Shown piece after piece: positions 36,301 through 46,491 of a DNA stretch of 64,000 bases. Position 1 is the stretch's first letter, and each line of letters starts with the position of its first letter. Under the pieces are notes generated by a model. It did no database searches and was not told the origin of the DNA. It saw only the letters and a list, made by a program, of their open reading frames with translations. The stretch is from Amphiura filiformis. Lineage: Eukaryota; Echinodermata; Ophiuroidea; Amphilepidida; Amphiuridae. Where the stretch lies: NCBI RefSeq assembly GCF_039555335.1, contig NC_092640.1, positions 32,295,887-32,359,886 on the forward strand, in the 5' to 3' direction. The position numbers were made by a program, and so were the translations under genes.

Positions 36301-39300
36301 GTCGACGTAACAACACTGTAAAAATTTGACCGTAATGCTGGCAACTTAGTTGCCAGGTATTCTACCGTAAAAACGACGATTTATTTCACCGTATAATTAG
36401 CATATCTACGGTATATTACCGTAAAAGTACGGTAGAATGCCCATAATCCGGTATAAAATACGGTAGAAAGCATGTAAATTTTACGGTAAAATACCTGGCA
36501 ACTGGGTTGCCAGCATTCTACCGTTAAAATTACAGTTGTTGCCGTAACTAAACGCTGCACATTATACGAAATACCATTTAAACACAATCTGTCAAGACAA
36601 TACAGCTATTACTTTTTAAATCATTAGAAGATGCAACACAATAACACACACAACAAAATAAACAAATACAGTCCAACGGTACTAACATGCCTATTTTCAG
36701 TGAAATGGTAATTCAATTTTATGGTTAAATAACCGTGAAGGGGTACTACACCCCTGTGGTAAATTTGTGACTATTTTTGCATTTTCTCAAAAATAATAAC
36801 ACACTGATAACAAAAGTTATGTATATTATTGGGGCAAGGAATCCACTTACTACACTGAAATTTCAGTGACTCAAGAAATGCGGTTCAGTATATATGATAG
36901 GAAATGAGGTACATCCTAGCGGTACCTTATTTCTTATCATAAATAACGAACCGCTTGTCTTGGGACACTGAAATTCCAGTGTAGTAATTGGATTCCTTGC
37001 CCCAATAATATACATAACCTTTGTTACCAGTGTGTTATTATTTTTTGAGAAAAATGCAAAAATAGACACAAATTTATCGAGGGGTGTAGTACCCCCTTAA
37101 GTTTACGGTAAAGTGCCGTAAAATAACGGTAATATTTTACAGTGAATGACGCCAGATGTGACATAATTTAAGATTGATATAACCAAAAAAGTGCCAATAT
37201 CCATCCTCAAACCTTCCTCTGCCTTCCATGGTCACAAAAAGCTGACAATGCTCCAATTGCAATGAAAATAGGCTGAAAGTTTTTTGAAAAAAACAAACTT
37301 TCCCCACCATCGCTAACTTTCCCCACCAACACTAAAACAAGGGAAACGTTCCCCACCTAACTGTGTATACAATGCATGAATATTTAAAGATATAACACCT
37401 GGGCAATACATATAGTAAAAAATTGTTTTCCCCCGATATCAACTTTCAGCCCCACCCTGAAAGTCAAATGGTGCTTCCCTATTTCTTGGAACCAGAGGAA
37501 CAACTTGTGATAGTTTATAACTTGATTAAAGTATTTGAAAATTTTAATCCTACACCAAATTCCTGAAACATTTGAAGAAATACTACTAATTTGGTAATAG
37601 CCCTAATCAAATTGAATTTCGGTCTTTCAAATGACTATTTATGTTGAAATGAGCACGAAGCGCACAAAAATGTTGACTTTCACCACTTACAGGGGCGTAG
37701 AAATTTCAAATTGCAGAATCGATATAGTGGCGCTGAATTGGTCCACTCGATGACACCCAAGACGGCACCAGGGCCCTCCCTTGCCCTCTAACTATGTCTC
37801 AGCCACCACCACCAGCAACAACATCACCAGCACCACCAATATGAACAACACAACACAACCACCGCCACTTTTATATTAATTTAATTGCGGGCAAAAAGCA
37901 AACTAACTATATTTACAAAATATCTCACCTGATGTGGTCAAATCAGAAGCTGAAGTAACGATCGTGGAACCTGGTGTGAATATTGTAGAAATGGGTTCAG
38001 TACTTGTGGATCCGGGTGTAGCGATCACGGGATCTGAAGTAGATGTCGTTAAAACTGGGTTGGAATGGATATAGCCCTCCGTTTCAGATGGACATTATAT
38101 TTTTGAAAAGACAATACATACCAGTGATATGAAATATATACATAAAATAATTTGTATAGCCCCCTCTCGAAAATTAGTGCATTGCATACGTACTTGCTTA
38201 ATTAGCATTTTGTGCAAATGTTATTGTAAACTTGAATGGGGTTCTTTTTTATGGACCTTTTCATTTTACATTGATGGAGATGAAGATTAGAGAAGGCCGG
38301 AATTGTGTTAATAGAGACATTGCGATTTCCAAACGTAGACATCGGACGTACGTTATTTATTTGATCTATTCAAAACCACTCTCCTGTATCGAAGCGAGGT
38401 CACGTATTTAGCTATTTTTGAAGATATTCCACGTGCGAAATCGACGTAGATACATCGTTGAAAATGCACAAAATTTGTCCATTTCACAATATCGTCGGCC
38501 GTATCACATACTGACGTATTCGACATTTTTAACATTTTTGAGAAAATTGGTATGTTAGTTTGTTATATTCTACTCTATATATTCACCAAAAATCATGCCT
38601 CAAAGTGGCTTAATTAGTAAGATATTAATTAATTTAATTATGTCGTATTTACAAAACCGTGAAGTGTCTGCATCACATAACGACGTATTTGCCGATCACC
38701 TATACTGCGCAAGCCCAGTATATCGTATCTGCAATTTGAAGAATTTGCCGTTTCACATACTGACGTATTTGCGCAACGTATTTGCGCGACTATGCCAATT
38801 CACGGCAAAATTGCTGTTTTGTCCTTTTCACATACTGACGTATTTGCGCAACTGTTTCACATACTAACGTATTTGCGCGGCGTATTTGTCATTTGAACGG
38901 AGAAATTGATATTAGTCCTTTTCACATAGTGACGTATTTTATTTAATATTGATTTTTTGCAGAATAAGTTATGCTTTGATTGTAATAAGTGAATTATATT
39001 TAAAATATGGTATATTTGCATTACTGTTAAACTGGTTTTGATCGACAATAATATTTTAATCAAGATTATGCAGCAAATGAAAATCACTAGATTTTCAAGT
39101 TCGATTTTCTCGAAATACGTATTTTGCAAATACGTCAGTATGTGATGCGGCCGACGATATGTTAAAGACAGTCAAAGATAATGAACATACGAAGGAAAGT
39201 CTAATTATTATTATGATCCTTTTTGTTTGTAACAAATCATTATAATAAAGGTACAGCGATGTGATAAAATGGACTAAATTTAAACGCAATATTCATACGC

Positions 39301-42093
39301 AGAGATTGCCCATTGAAATGTGTGTGATACTTTGCGTACAAAAAATGACATTGCGATGTCCCATTTTGGATTCCAACGTAGAATAAAACGCAGATGCTAC
39401 GTTGAAATATGCTGATTTTACCTCATGTCTAAGTCCATGCAACGCGCCCAATTTTCAGGACGAAAAAGTCTCATTTTGAAAGTAAAGTCATGATGTGTGG
39501 ATGTAGTGATCTTTAATCTACCAAAATATATGTTTTTGGGCAACTATAATATTTGGGGAGCACAAAAAACCAATTAAGTTTAATCAGCATGTAGGTCAAA
39601 ATTTTAGTCAAAATCAAAAGCGGCAGAACTAGGCAGAGACTCAGCTTACTGTTATTTTTTCAATCACTATGCCCTCTATCCTCTATCAACCTAGATTTTT
39701 TAAGATCAGATCAAATATTATATAGTCTTTTTTCAAGCTGAATTGTTCTCCTTCGTGACGAATGAGCACAATCCAGTTTGGAACCGAGACTAGCAATATT
39801 TAACACCGAAACGTACGTTCCACGTGCTGCGTTTGGAAATCGCAATGTCTCTAATATTAAATATTAACCGTCCCTTTTTGTATTGACTGTAGAGGGTGAC
39901 GTTATAGAATTTCTTTGTAATGCACAGACTAATGCAAGTCCGTGTCTGCCATGGTCGCCACCCAGGCTTTGCAAATCACATAAGGCCTTTTACAGGTTAT
40001 AATATAGCACGGATAACATAGGGACGGTTTAAAGATATCTGTTATTCAATAGTATGCAGTAATCACGATGGAAAACATGCCGATGACAATGATATTGTTA
40101 TATTATTACAAGGGTGTTGTAAGTTCTTATTACACGTCAAGTTACTGTACTGACCTCTGTCTGTCGATGAGGTGTTTGTACCATTGCGCAGATATGTTTT
40201 GGAGACTACTAATGGCACCGTAACGGCAACGATACACGTAGCTACAGCAATGATGATGATGATGACGATCCATACACCACGGTGCATCTTTCTTTCTGGT
40301 AATGGACTCTGATCGATAGACCTCGGTGGTACGGAAGATGGTACTGGTTTCGGAACTATAGACATAACTGGTACCGAAACTGGTACTGGTTCCGGAACTA
40401 TAGACATCGGTGGTACCGAAATTGGTATTTGTTTCGGAATTACAGATATTGGTACCGAATCTGGTACTGGTTCCGGAAGTCTAGACATCGGTGGTACAGA
40501 TACTGGTACTGATTCCTGAACTTAAATAATAATAAAAATAGGGTTATTCTTGGGTCAATAAATTTTACATATATTGTCTTCTTTTTCTACAGAGTTTCAA
40601 AGCTTATCAATACTTTGTTAACGTATTATAGGACCAACTTACTATCACAAGATTCCGGTACTGTGACACAGGCTCTACCCTTTTTAGAGGGTTTTTATTA
40701 ATTGTCTCTCTCGCATGATGAAAATGGTTTTTACTTGAGAAGGAGCAAAGCTCTACATCCTTTATCTGTAGCATAACAATAATAGCAACATTGGTATTTA
40801 ATTTTGTAGCTACCTGAGATGAGTCTTTTAAGATGTTTTCTGAACTGGACTTAATTCCAGATAATAAGGCAAACATTAAGTTTCTTGCACTTGTCATGCT
40901 TGTTTTTTTACTAAAGAAGGAACCAAACTGCAAACAGTTTTGTATGTTGGCATATAGTCTCGGTACAATTTATATTTTAATTTCAAATAATATAAGGCAA
41001 AACTTTGCTTTTCACCAAAGAAATAATCAAGCACTATAACCTTTTATCTGTAGTCGATCAATAGTAACATTGAAGCCTATATTTAATTGTATACCTATAT
41101 TAGCTGGGCCTGAAGATGTGCTCTGAACTGGACTTAATTGCAGATAATATAAGTCAAAACTCTAAAAGCTTTATCTGCAGCGGAGCAATAGTAAAATTTG
41201 TTACATAAATTTATGCTAGCTATCTGAATCGTATAGATATGATAGATATGTGCTCTGAACTGATAATAATATAATAATATACCCAGCAAAATTTCAACAA
41301 AAGATTTTTTTTAAATTCTGCTTCCAACACATTTGCAATACAATAGCCTGTTTTTGAATAATGGCCATTATTTAGGGGGGGTTACTTTTTTTTTGGATGT
41401 TTAATATAGTTTTGTCAGACTATCCGTTTGGATTTCACCGATTTTCACTTGCGCCGCCAAAATGTGAAACTCAGTTCTTCATTTCAACCATGCAGCAGAA
41501 ATAATCGATATTTCTATTGTGGCTTGCAAAATCATCCATCCATGGATACATTCGCGAGTTGATTTTGACAAAATTGGTAGTCGGAAAATGGTGCAATCAA
41601 AACCGAAATTCTGACAAAACTATAATATATCTGATATAGCCATTGTGATGTGCTTTAGAAAGTTGGGAAATAACTTTCATTACTGAGCGAATTATGTTAC
41701 TTTGAAAAGCAAACACGTTGACCCCCAAAAAGCTTATAAGGCAAGTTGAAGCCTGTGTAAATCGAAAATCTTAGAAGCCTAAATTTCATACCTAAGTTTA
41801 ACACCAGGGTTTGACACAAATATACAGTACCAAACATTATAGTTTTTCCTGACATTACTGAAAAAATGAAATTTATTGCTTTTCATTTGGCCGAGAAAAT
41901 TAAATTTACAGTGAAAAGGTGTAACTCAAAATTTTGCGCATTTCAACACCAAATTTTTATATAACAATAGCCATCGATTTACTAGTGTTCTGAGTGTATA
42001 ATGAATATATCAAAACATTGAGCAGCACTTACTTTTGATCACATCTTCTTTCTTTGGTTCGGGTTTCTCGAATAAATCTTGATTGTCTGACAT
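27155..42093 (-). CDS. Gene A: type II membrane protein with beta-rich, TSP1 and hevein-like domains
   Basis: Six exons joined with consistent phases give a 448-residue protein: 42033-42093, 40155-40520, 37929-38054, 33160-33615, 28569-28697 and 27155-27363. Every intron has GT-AG ends and every junction is phase 1. Predicted order: cytoplasmic tail (1-102) with proline/valine-rich repeats, one transmembrane segment (103-126), N-glycosylation sites and a Ser/Thr-rich stalk (127-184), a beta-rich domain (185-336), a TSP1 repeat (337-about 382) and a C-terminal hevein-like cysteine-rich domain. There is no cleavable signal peptide, and the basic ERKMHR lies just before the membrane segment, so the C-terminus should face outside. 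A surface receptor or adhesion protein for chitin-like or other glycans is inference. A shorter paralog lies at 60461-63250. The introns (1.2-4.5 kb) are filled with transposons. Confidence 0.75.
27400..28190. repeat. Three-copy intronic tandem repeat
   Basis: A unit of about 260-290 bases occurs three times in the last intron of gene A, beginning at about 27400, 27660 and 27925. Shared words are ATTATTTCGTG, GTCAGATCAG, TTTAGATGACATTGTTATT and GAAGTGTTAGCCTCCTAGTA. Differences are mainly small deletions. Confidence 0.85.
28569..28697 (-). CDS. Gene A exon 5: thrombospondin type 1 repeat
   Basis: The acceptor is TTTGTTTAG|AA and the donor C|GTGAGT; 43 codons, phase 1-1. Motifs: GLWSECSAACGYGS, then QTRTRVC, then two further Cys. 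The WSxC, CSxxCG and RTRxC pattern defines TSP1, an extracellular module that binds proteins and glycosaminoglycans. Only five of the six usual cysteines are in this exon; the sixth is probably the first Cys of the next exon. Confidence 0.85.
28793..28860. repeat. (AATG)n microsatellite
   Basis: About sixteen uninterrupted AATG tetranucleotides, in intron 4 of gene A. Confidence 0.95.
29243..31357. mobile_element. 2.1 kb TIR element with recurring ATTCGTGGGTAAC motif
   Basis: The first 41 bases (TATATGGTCAATTCCAGC, then AAAGCGGGACAAAATTCTCTCT) are repeated inverted at the right end with one mismatch; a TA target duplication is possible. Inside, a 13-base word ATTCGTGGGTAAC or a near match occurs about eleven times on the plus strand between 29773 and 31165 at irregular spacing, and once inverted at 29431-29444. 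The open frames inside are short and unrecognised. It sits in intron 4 of gene A. I read it as a non-autonomous DNA transposon with internal binding-site-like repeats. Confidence 0.75.
31750..32860 (-). pseudogene. Heavily decayed LINE reverse transcriptase
   Basis: Minus-strand translation in shifting frames gives recognisable LINE RT pieces: LHFVDSKAAFD (the palm FxDxxKAFD motif) near 32570, RRCLLSPALFNIF (the QGCxLSPxLFNxF motif) near 32420, and DVKRRTRLVAWVFTRL (region after the RT) near 31950. Stops and frame shifts break it throughout. It lies in intron 4 of gene A on the same strand and is a dead copy. Confidence 0.7.
33160..33615 (-). CDS. Gene A exon 4: unnamed beta-rich ectodomain
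   Basis: The acceptor is TTATTACAG|CT and the donor ACAG|GTAAGC; 152 codons, phase 1-1, so one whole domain is in one exon. Features: DGCKRGWP at the start, a single further Cys in QQFRCSGQVTKW, then WRAIIFRP, FQIVGINDIPAGAVNTPVGY, a GDVIGWSFG turn and VRWVGGNLHAS. Alternating hydrophobic strands and glycine turns suggest an all-beta sandwich in which the two Cys may pair. I do not recognise a named family. Paralog B lacks this exon. Confidence 0.7.
33813..33967. repeat. Palindromic repeat, family member 3
   Basis: The ends are GATAAAATTGGATGG and CATCCAATTTTATATC. The arms TTTATTGGTCTCGCTATGAG and CTCATAGCTCGACCAATAAA enclose a centre GGACTCGACTTCGTCTCGTCC. It lies in intron 3 of gene A. 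See 8831-9010 and 18701-18866. Confidence 0.75.
34634..36058. mobile_element. Foldback element made of inverted tandem CGCTATCTCTAA arrays
   Basis: The left arm (34638-35345) is an array of about 26-base units, roughly GGTTCGCTATCTCTAATTTNAAATAA. The right arm (35620-36055) is the same unit inverted (TTAGAGATAGCGAACCTTAT). Between them lie about 275 bases of unique AT-rich sequence. The 10-base word AGCTGTATAG flanks the unit (34624-34633 and 36059-36068), a likely target-site duplication. Variants such as CTATCACTAA and CTATACCTAA are intermixed. It sits in intron 3 of gene A and has no transposase frame. Confidence 0.75.
36314..37144. mobile_element. CACTGTAAAA TIR element with inner palindromes
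   Basis: The ends are CACTGTAAAA and TTTTACAGTG. The left part carries inverted copies of GCTGGCAACTTAGTTGCCAGG-type sequence and many TACGGTA words (36330-36540). The word ACGGTAA is rich near both ends. A TTAA-flanked MITE is inserted inside at 36736-37100, making a nested pair in intron 3 of gene A. Confidence 0.65.
36736..37100. mobile_element. TTAA-flanked MITE with long TIRs, copy 2
   Basis: Starts TGAAGGGGTACTACACCCC and ends GGGGTGTAGTACCCCCTTAA; the left TTAA has mutated to TGAA. The arms match copy 1 (9770-10141), including GGGGCAAGGAATCCA and AAAATGCAAAAATAG words. It is nested in the 36314-37144 element. Confidence 0.75.
37929..38054 (-). CDS. Gene A exon 3: Ser/Thr-rich stalk
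   Basis: The acceptor is CAACCCAG|TT and the donor TCAG|GTGAG; 42 codons, phase 1-1. The sequence is dominated by Ser, Thr and Pro (LTTSTSDPV, ATPGSTSTEP, FTPGSTIVTSASDLTTS), typical of an O-glycosylated extracellular stalk. The paralogous exon at 61818-62072 is twice as long through internal duplication. Confidence 0.75.
38311..39853. mobile_element. 1.5 kb TIR element in intron 2 of gene A
   Basis: The outer ends AGAGACATTGCGATTTCCAAACG and their inverse at 39825-39851 are identical over about 23 bases; a GTACGTT word follows on both sides. Inside is a second inverted pair (ATATCGTCGGCC at 38489 and GGCCGACGATAT ending 39160), together with several copies of CACATACTGACGTATTTGCG. No long reading frame is recognised. 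Confidence 0.65.
38489..39160. repeat. Inner inverted repeat with CATACTGACGTATTTG subrepeats
   Basis: Five or more direct copies of TTTCACATACTGACGTATTTG lie between 38500 and 38940, and one inverted copy (CAAATACGTCAGTATGTGATG) at about 39126. The ends are ATATCGTCGGCC and GGCCGACGATAT. Either a separate nested element or the functional core of the outer one. Confidence 0.6.
40155..40520 (-). CDS. Gene A exon 2: proline-rich tail and transmembrane segment
   Basis: The acceptor is ATTATTTAAG|TT and the donor AGAG|GTCAGT; 122 codons, phase 1-1. Residues 23-88 are a repeated proline/valine pattern (PEPVPVSVPPMSIV and variants, about four copies of 16-18 residues). Then ERKMHRG precedes the hydrophobic WIVIIIIIAVATCIVAVTV, followed by RNGTNTSS with an N-glycosylation sequon. 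The basic residues on the N-terminal side support type II topology. The repeated segment is absent from paralog B. Confidence 0.75.
40740..41270. repeat. Degenerate intronic tandem repeat
   Basis: Three degenerate units in intron 1 of gene A share CTTTATCTGTAG, CAATAGTAACATT and GTGCTCTGAACTGGACTTAATTGCAGATAATA-like words, starting near 40758, 41041 and 41169. No gene is supported. Confidence 0.6.
41313..41404. repeat. Single-arm copy of the 23743-24214 MITE
   Basis: AAATTCTGCTTCCAAC, AATACAATAGCC, AATAATGGCCATTATTT and GTTACTTTTTTTTTGGATGTTTA match one arm of that MITE; the other arm is missing. Confidence 0.7.
41405..41624. repeat. MITE with TATAGTTTTGTCAGA ends
   Basis: TATAGTTTTGTCAGA and TCTGACAAAACTATA are perfect 15-base inverted ends; the interior words (GATTTCACCGATTTTC, GAAAATGGTGCAATC) are loosely inverted. 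It abuts the previous fragment in intron 1 of gene A. Confidence 0.65.
42033..42093 (-). CDS. Gene A exon 1: start of the cytoplasmic tail
   Basis: The ATG at 42093 opens MSDNQDLFEKPEPKKEDVIK, an acidic and lysine-rich, non-hydrophobic start, so there is no signal peptide. The donor A|GTAAGT at 42032 is a strong consensus and leaves phase 1, which fits exon 2. The start context is AATAATGT. The exon is inferred from splice phase and the absence of a better start; a transcript would settle it. Confidence 0.65.
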
Positions 42094-43440
42094 TATTCAG
42101 CAGTGTGGTATAACAGTACCGCTAACCTGCTTTGTACGACGTCATGTACATGCTTTGAGAGAAACTTTTAAAAATAACTGAGAGCAGAGAAAGAATGAAG
42201 GGAAAGTGTATTTGCGACGCGTAATCTAGGGTTTTCATAGTCAACCGTGTAATTGAATGGGATTATTTTCAAATATTTTGAAACGCTTGAAATATCACAA
42301 ACAAATAGGCCTATGTTAATAAATAATATAAATACATGCTAAAACCGTTGGGGTTCGACAATGAACCCCATAAAACTAACCGAGTATGGAAAATGCCATG
42401 ACGACCGGGCGGTTTCACAAGTTGCCGGCTCTATCATGCCATTCGCAGCCTGGCGTAATCCATTATGCATTATAAACAATAATATGTTTTTATTGGCCGT
42501 TGTTTTCATCGATTTTGCTTTTATTCATTTCTATTATTTGTAATTTTACAGGGGTAGTGTTTATGGTGTTTTATTGCATATAATAATAGAATATTGCAAA
42601 TGGTAAAAGTAGATACATAGAATAATACCATAATATTTTTAAAAGCTTTTTTTTTTTGACGAATTAACCAATAAAAGGCTTTCTTTCGTAAATATTCGAG
42701 AAAAACAAATGCTATTTTCAATCAATACTGTGGTCCTCATAGAACAAAAATATTTGTAAACAAGAATTCCTAAAAAAAATTGGTGTCAGTTCCAATTTAC
42801 AATGTAATTATAATTTGAATGTAATGTTAAAGATGGAATTGCATGAGAAGTTTTGCACTGCAGGGCTGACAGAACATTTAGTGCCGTGGTAATTCATTTA
42901 TCATTACACTTAGGCCTACATAAGCCTGTTTTGGCGCAACGTCAGGCTTCAAAAGCTTATTCTTCAAATTTTTTCACAGGACGAAGATGAATCAAAGATC
43001 ATTCGATATTTATCATGGTCTAATAATATAGAGCACGTAGTGTGAGTGTCCTCATGATGATGACTTGCTGAACGCGGCGGTATAAGCTTATATAAACCGG
43101 GCGCCCGATTGTTAATTTTGCAACTTCAAACATACACACCATCTCAAAAGTTAGGTCTTTATAGTAGGAAACTTTCTTTTGCGAAGGCACCATGTCAACA
43201 ATGCCCAGAAAAGTTGCTTTTTGCCTTGTAAAAGTACGTAATTTTTCACCATTTTCTGCTATTCGGCATGGAAGCAGGTCGATTCGGACCCAAACTAATT
43301 CGGCCACAGTTGACTTGGCCATATGCCATTTGGCCCCAAGCTAAGTCAGCCACAAATCAATTCGATGTTGACAGAAGGGATAAACAATGATAAACGATTT
43401 AATATGTTAATGAATATATGTGACCGTCCACCACGAAACG
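42094..43440. other. Upstream region of gene A, no gene seen
   Basis: AT-rich sequence that should hold the gene A promoter on the minus strand. I see no convincing TATA or initiator that can be tied to the start. Near 43250-43370, GGTCGATTCGGACCCAAACTAATTCGGCCAC-type words recur weakly near 46810-46880. Confidence 0.35.
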
Positions 43441-43559
43441 GTTGTAAAGTCGGATCGCGGTCAATTTTTTTTTATTTCGTGTTTGGAAAATATATGTCAT
43501 AAGCTTTAAAATAAAAAATCATTTGCCCCAAACGATATCCAGAAGTAAAAAAAAAGAGG

Positions 43560-43735
43560 GTTAAGTGTACAAAGTACAAAAAAGTCACTATATCTCATTA
43601 ACCATGTTAACCAATGATCCTACAGATATGTGACCACTGACTTTTTTGTTCCTTATGACCAGAGGAAAAGTTCGACATAATGGTACGACTCTCTAGGATA
43701 TTTGGTTAAAAAGATAGAGGGTTAAGGGATCCAAA
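43560..43735. repeat. Direct repeat flanking palindromic element, left copy
   Basis: GTCACTATATCTCATTAACC, CCACTGACTTTTTTGTTCC, GGAAAAGTTCGACAT and AAAAAGATAGAGGGTTAAG recur in the same orientation at 46545-46720 with few differences. Confidence 0.75.
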
Positions 43736-44334
43736 ATGAGCGTTTATTGCGTTTCGACAGTATTTTTGTGGGACATGAGAGCACCTCAGACCTATCGAAT
43801 TGCATTCTGAATACGAAGCATGTCTTTCTGATATCAAATAATTTTCATTTTTTAAAATAACAATATAATACAAATTTTATGACAAATTATAAAAATTTGA
43901 TATTTTTCAAATTTTTGATATATAACAGTCCTCGAAGTAAATTATATAAATCTAATGATATATTCTTAAAGTGTATGTAGCAGGAGGAAAAGCCGACGGT
44001 CAATTGAAAATTTTGACCTTTCATATTGAAGATATGGATTTTTTCCCCAAAAGACCTAATTTTTTTTTGTGTTTTGGGAAAAAAAAATCCATATCTTCAA
44101 TACGAAAGATCAAAATTTTCAATTGATTGTCGGCTTTTCATCCCACCTACATACACTTTAAGTATAAATCATCAGATTTATAAAGTTTACTTCAAGTACT
44201 GTTAAATATCAAAAATATCAATTTTAATGATTTGCCATAAAATGTGTATTAAATTGCGAATTTCAAAAAATCAAAATTATTTGATATCATTATGACATTC
44301 TTCGTATTCAGAATGCAATTCGATATGTCTGATG

Positions 44335-46491
44335 TTCATATTCATATTCATATTCATATTTTATTATCAAAAGGTGACCCGAAGGTCAAATTACATGATA
44401 AATTTACAAAGATAAAAACAACAAACATTCAAAAATATTTTTTAAAGAATTACATCTATAAAACACATAAAATGGTATAAAATTTCATTTAAAGAAACTA
44501 ATATTGCACTTTTAAAATAGTATCATTAAATAATTAAAAAAAAAAAAGAAAAGGAAAGCTACACATTGCATAATTCACTTCAGAAAAAGGGGGTTGATTG
44601 CACGGCCACTGTGCATGCAGGATACAATGAGCACATGAATAAAAAGAAAAATTACACATTACTTGTTTAGCAGGTCCACAAAGTATGGTATGGGACTATT
44701 TTGAAAGCGAGAGGTTCTGAACCGCAGTTGGGTGAATTTGTGCGCATTGCGAAGGTTGCGACCATGAGCACTTTGTCTAGATGGAGGAAGAAGATCTTTA
44801 GTACGGTCTGAGTCGGCAAGCCCTTCGGCTAACCTTCGACAATGATCTTCTCTTCTATCTGACAAGCGCTCAAGGTCGCAAGCTTGCACCGCCTCAGCAT
44901 ATGAGGTAAATCTCTGGCCTAAAATGATCCTGCATGCACGTCTTTGGAGTTGTTCAAGTGACTTTGTCTGATTTGTTGTTAACGAGGAGTGCCAGGTGAC
45001 ATCTGCGTACTCAAGAATAGGGCGCACATAACCTTTGTACACAGTAATTAGTTCTTCGTCATTGAAACCAAATTTTTTAGCAGTTTTAGCATATACAACT
45101 TCTGGTTGGATTTCTTTGTTATTTCATTAACATTTTTGTCCCATTTCAAGTCATTTTGAAGGTGAACCCCTAGAATCTTAGCCTCAGTTACATAGTTCAA
45201 GGGCTTACCAGCTATCTTAAGCTCAATAGGGGGCGGTGGTTCATTTTTGAAACAGACCTGGATGGCCTGACACTTGCTAGGGTTCAAGCTAAGCTTGTTT
45301 TTGTTTGTCCACTCAGTGAACTCGTCCAGTGTATCTTGAAGCTTGCTTGGTTGGGTATACGGACGATTTTCAGCAAGTGTCAGGTCATCCACGTACTTCC
45401 AACAGTTGATGCTTGCATCTTTGGACTGAACTGCATCATTAATGATAACCTGGAAGCCAATTGGGCCGAGTTTAGTCCCCTGTGGGAGGGCACCATTGAG
45501 AACTTTGAACTCAGAGAGTGACTGATTGTAGCGAACACATTGATACGGTTGCTGACAAAGTCACACAACCAGGGAACGATGGATCTGCGGACTCCCAAGT
45601 GGATAAATTTCTCAATGAGGATGTTATGGTCTATCATATCGAACGCTTTGGAGAAGTCCGTCAGAACCACCGTTCCCACGTTGTTGACCCTGTCAGCACC
45701 TTGATGAAGCGTGTGGAGGAGGTTGATCAAGTAGTGGGAGGTCGAGATACCCTTGATGTTACCAAACTGTTGGGGGTCAATTTTGTCTTCGATGTCTTCC
45801 AAAATCCACTTCACAACAAATTCTTCACCTAGTTTTGACAAAACATCGGTCAAGGAGACAGGTCTAAGTTTATCGACCTTGGGAGGTTTTGTTTTGGGGA
45901 TCGGGACAACGATGGCTTTTTTTCCACTGTGTGGGGACCACTCCCTCATGATAAGAACAATTCAAAATGTCAGTTACAGGGATACTTAATTCGTATGCGA
46001 ATTCCTTGATCAACCTTGGGGAAACCCCATCTGGGCCACATGCTTTACTGACTTTAACTTTACTGAGTTCAGCATACACATCCCATGGGTAGAGCAATGG
46101 AGGGGAATCAATGGCCGGTAAGTAGGTCTCAAGATTGCAAAGATCCAAAGGTGTCATATGGGAGGAGACCTGCACAAACTGATCATTGATTTTATTCGCA
46201 ATGGCAACATGATCATCATTGTCTACCCCTGGGACAGGTATGCTGACTTCAGATTTTGTATTTGCCGTCATGGTCTTGATTTGCTGATGCCACTTCCGTG
46301 GATTGGTAGCCTGAAGATTACGAACCCTGTTAGCATAATAGAATTGCTTAGCCCTCTTAATTTCACGTTGTACCTTGTTACGCAGCTTCTTGTACACCTC
46401 ATTGTTACCTGTTGTAAAGGCAAGCTGTCTTTTTTTGACAAGTTTTTTGATTTTATCAGACATCCAGGGCTTATTATTATTATGAACCTTT
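44335..46491 (-). mobile_element. 5'-truncated LINE with hairpin and (TATGAA)n tail
   Basis: A 2.16 kb non-LTR retrotransposon 3' part. On the minus strand it reads RT, then the C-terminal region, then a 3' UTR ending in the hairpin TGACC-TTCG-GGTCA (44375-44388 on the plus strand) and a tail of about four TATGAA units. The endonuclease domain is missing through 5' truncation. A short tandem-repeat tail instead of poly(A) is typical of CR1/L2-group LINEs; the clade assignment is inference. RT pieces are frame-shifted, so it is dead. Confidence 0.8.
44659..46491 (-). pseudogene. LINE reverse transcriptase, frame-shifted
   Basis: Four overlapping pieces on the minus strand. 45870-46491 holds the pre-RT region (KPWMSDKIKKLVKKRQLAF, SKACGPDGVSPRLI). 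45380-45949 holds the palm (VVLTDFSKAFDMIDHN). The segment around 45390-45480 carries GTKLGPIGFQVIIND and YVDDLTLAE, with the two catalytic Asp intact. 44659-45392 holds the post-RT region (LSLNPSKCQ, KILGVHL, PILEYADVTW, QLQRRACRIIL). At least two frame shifts separate them. The ten residues MDSIYFGTLE preceding the LINE reading belong to the split palindromic element, not to the LINE. Confidence 0.85.
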
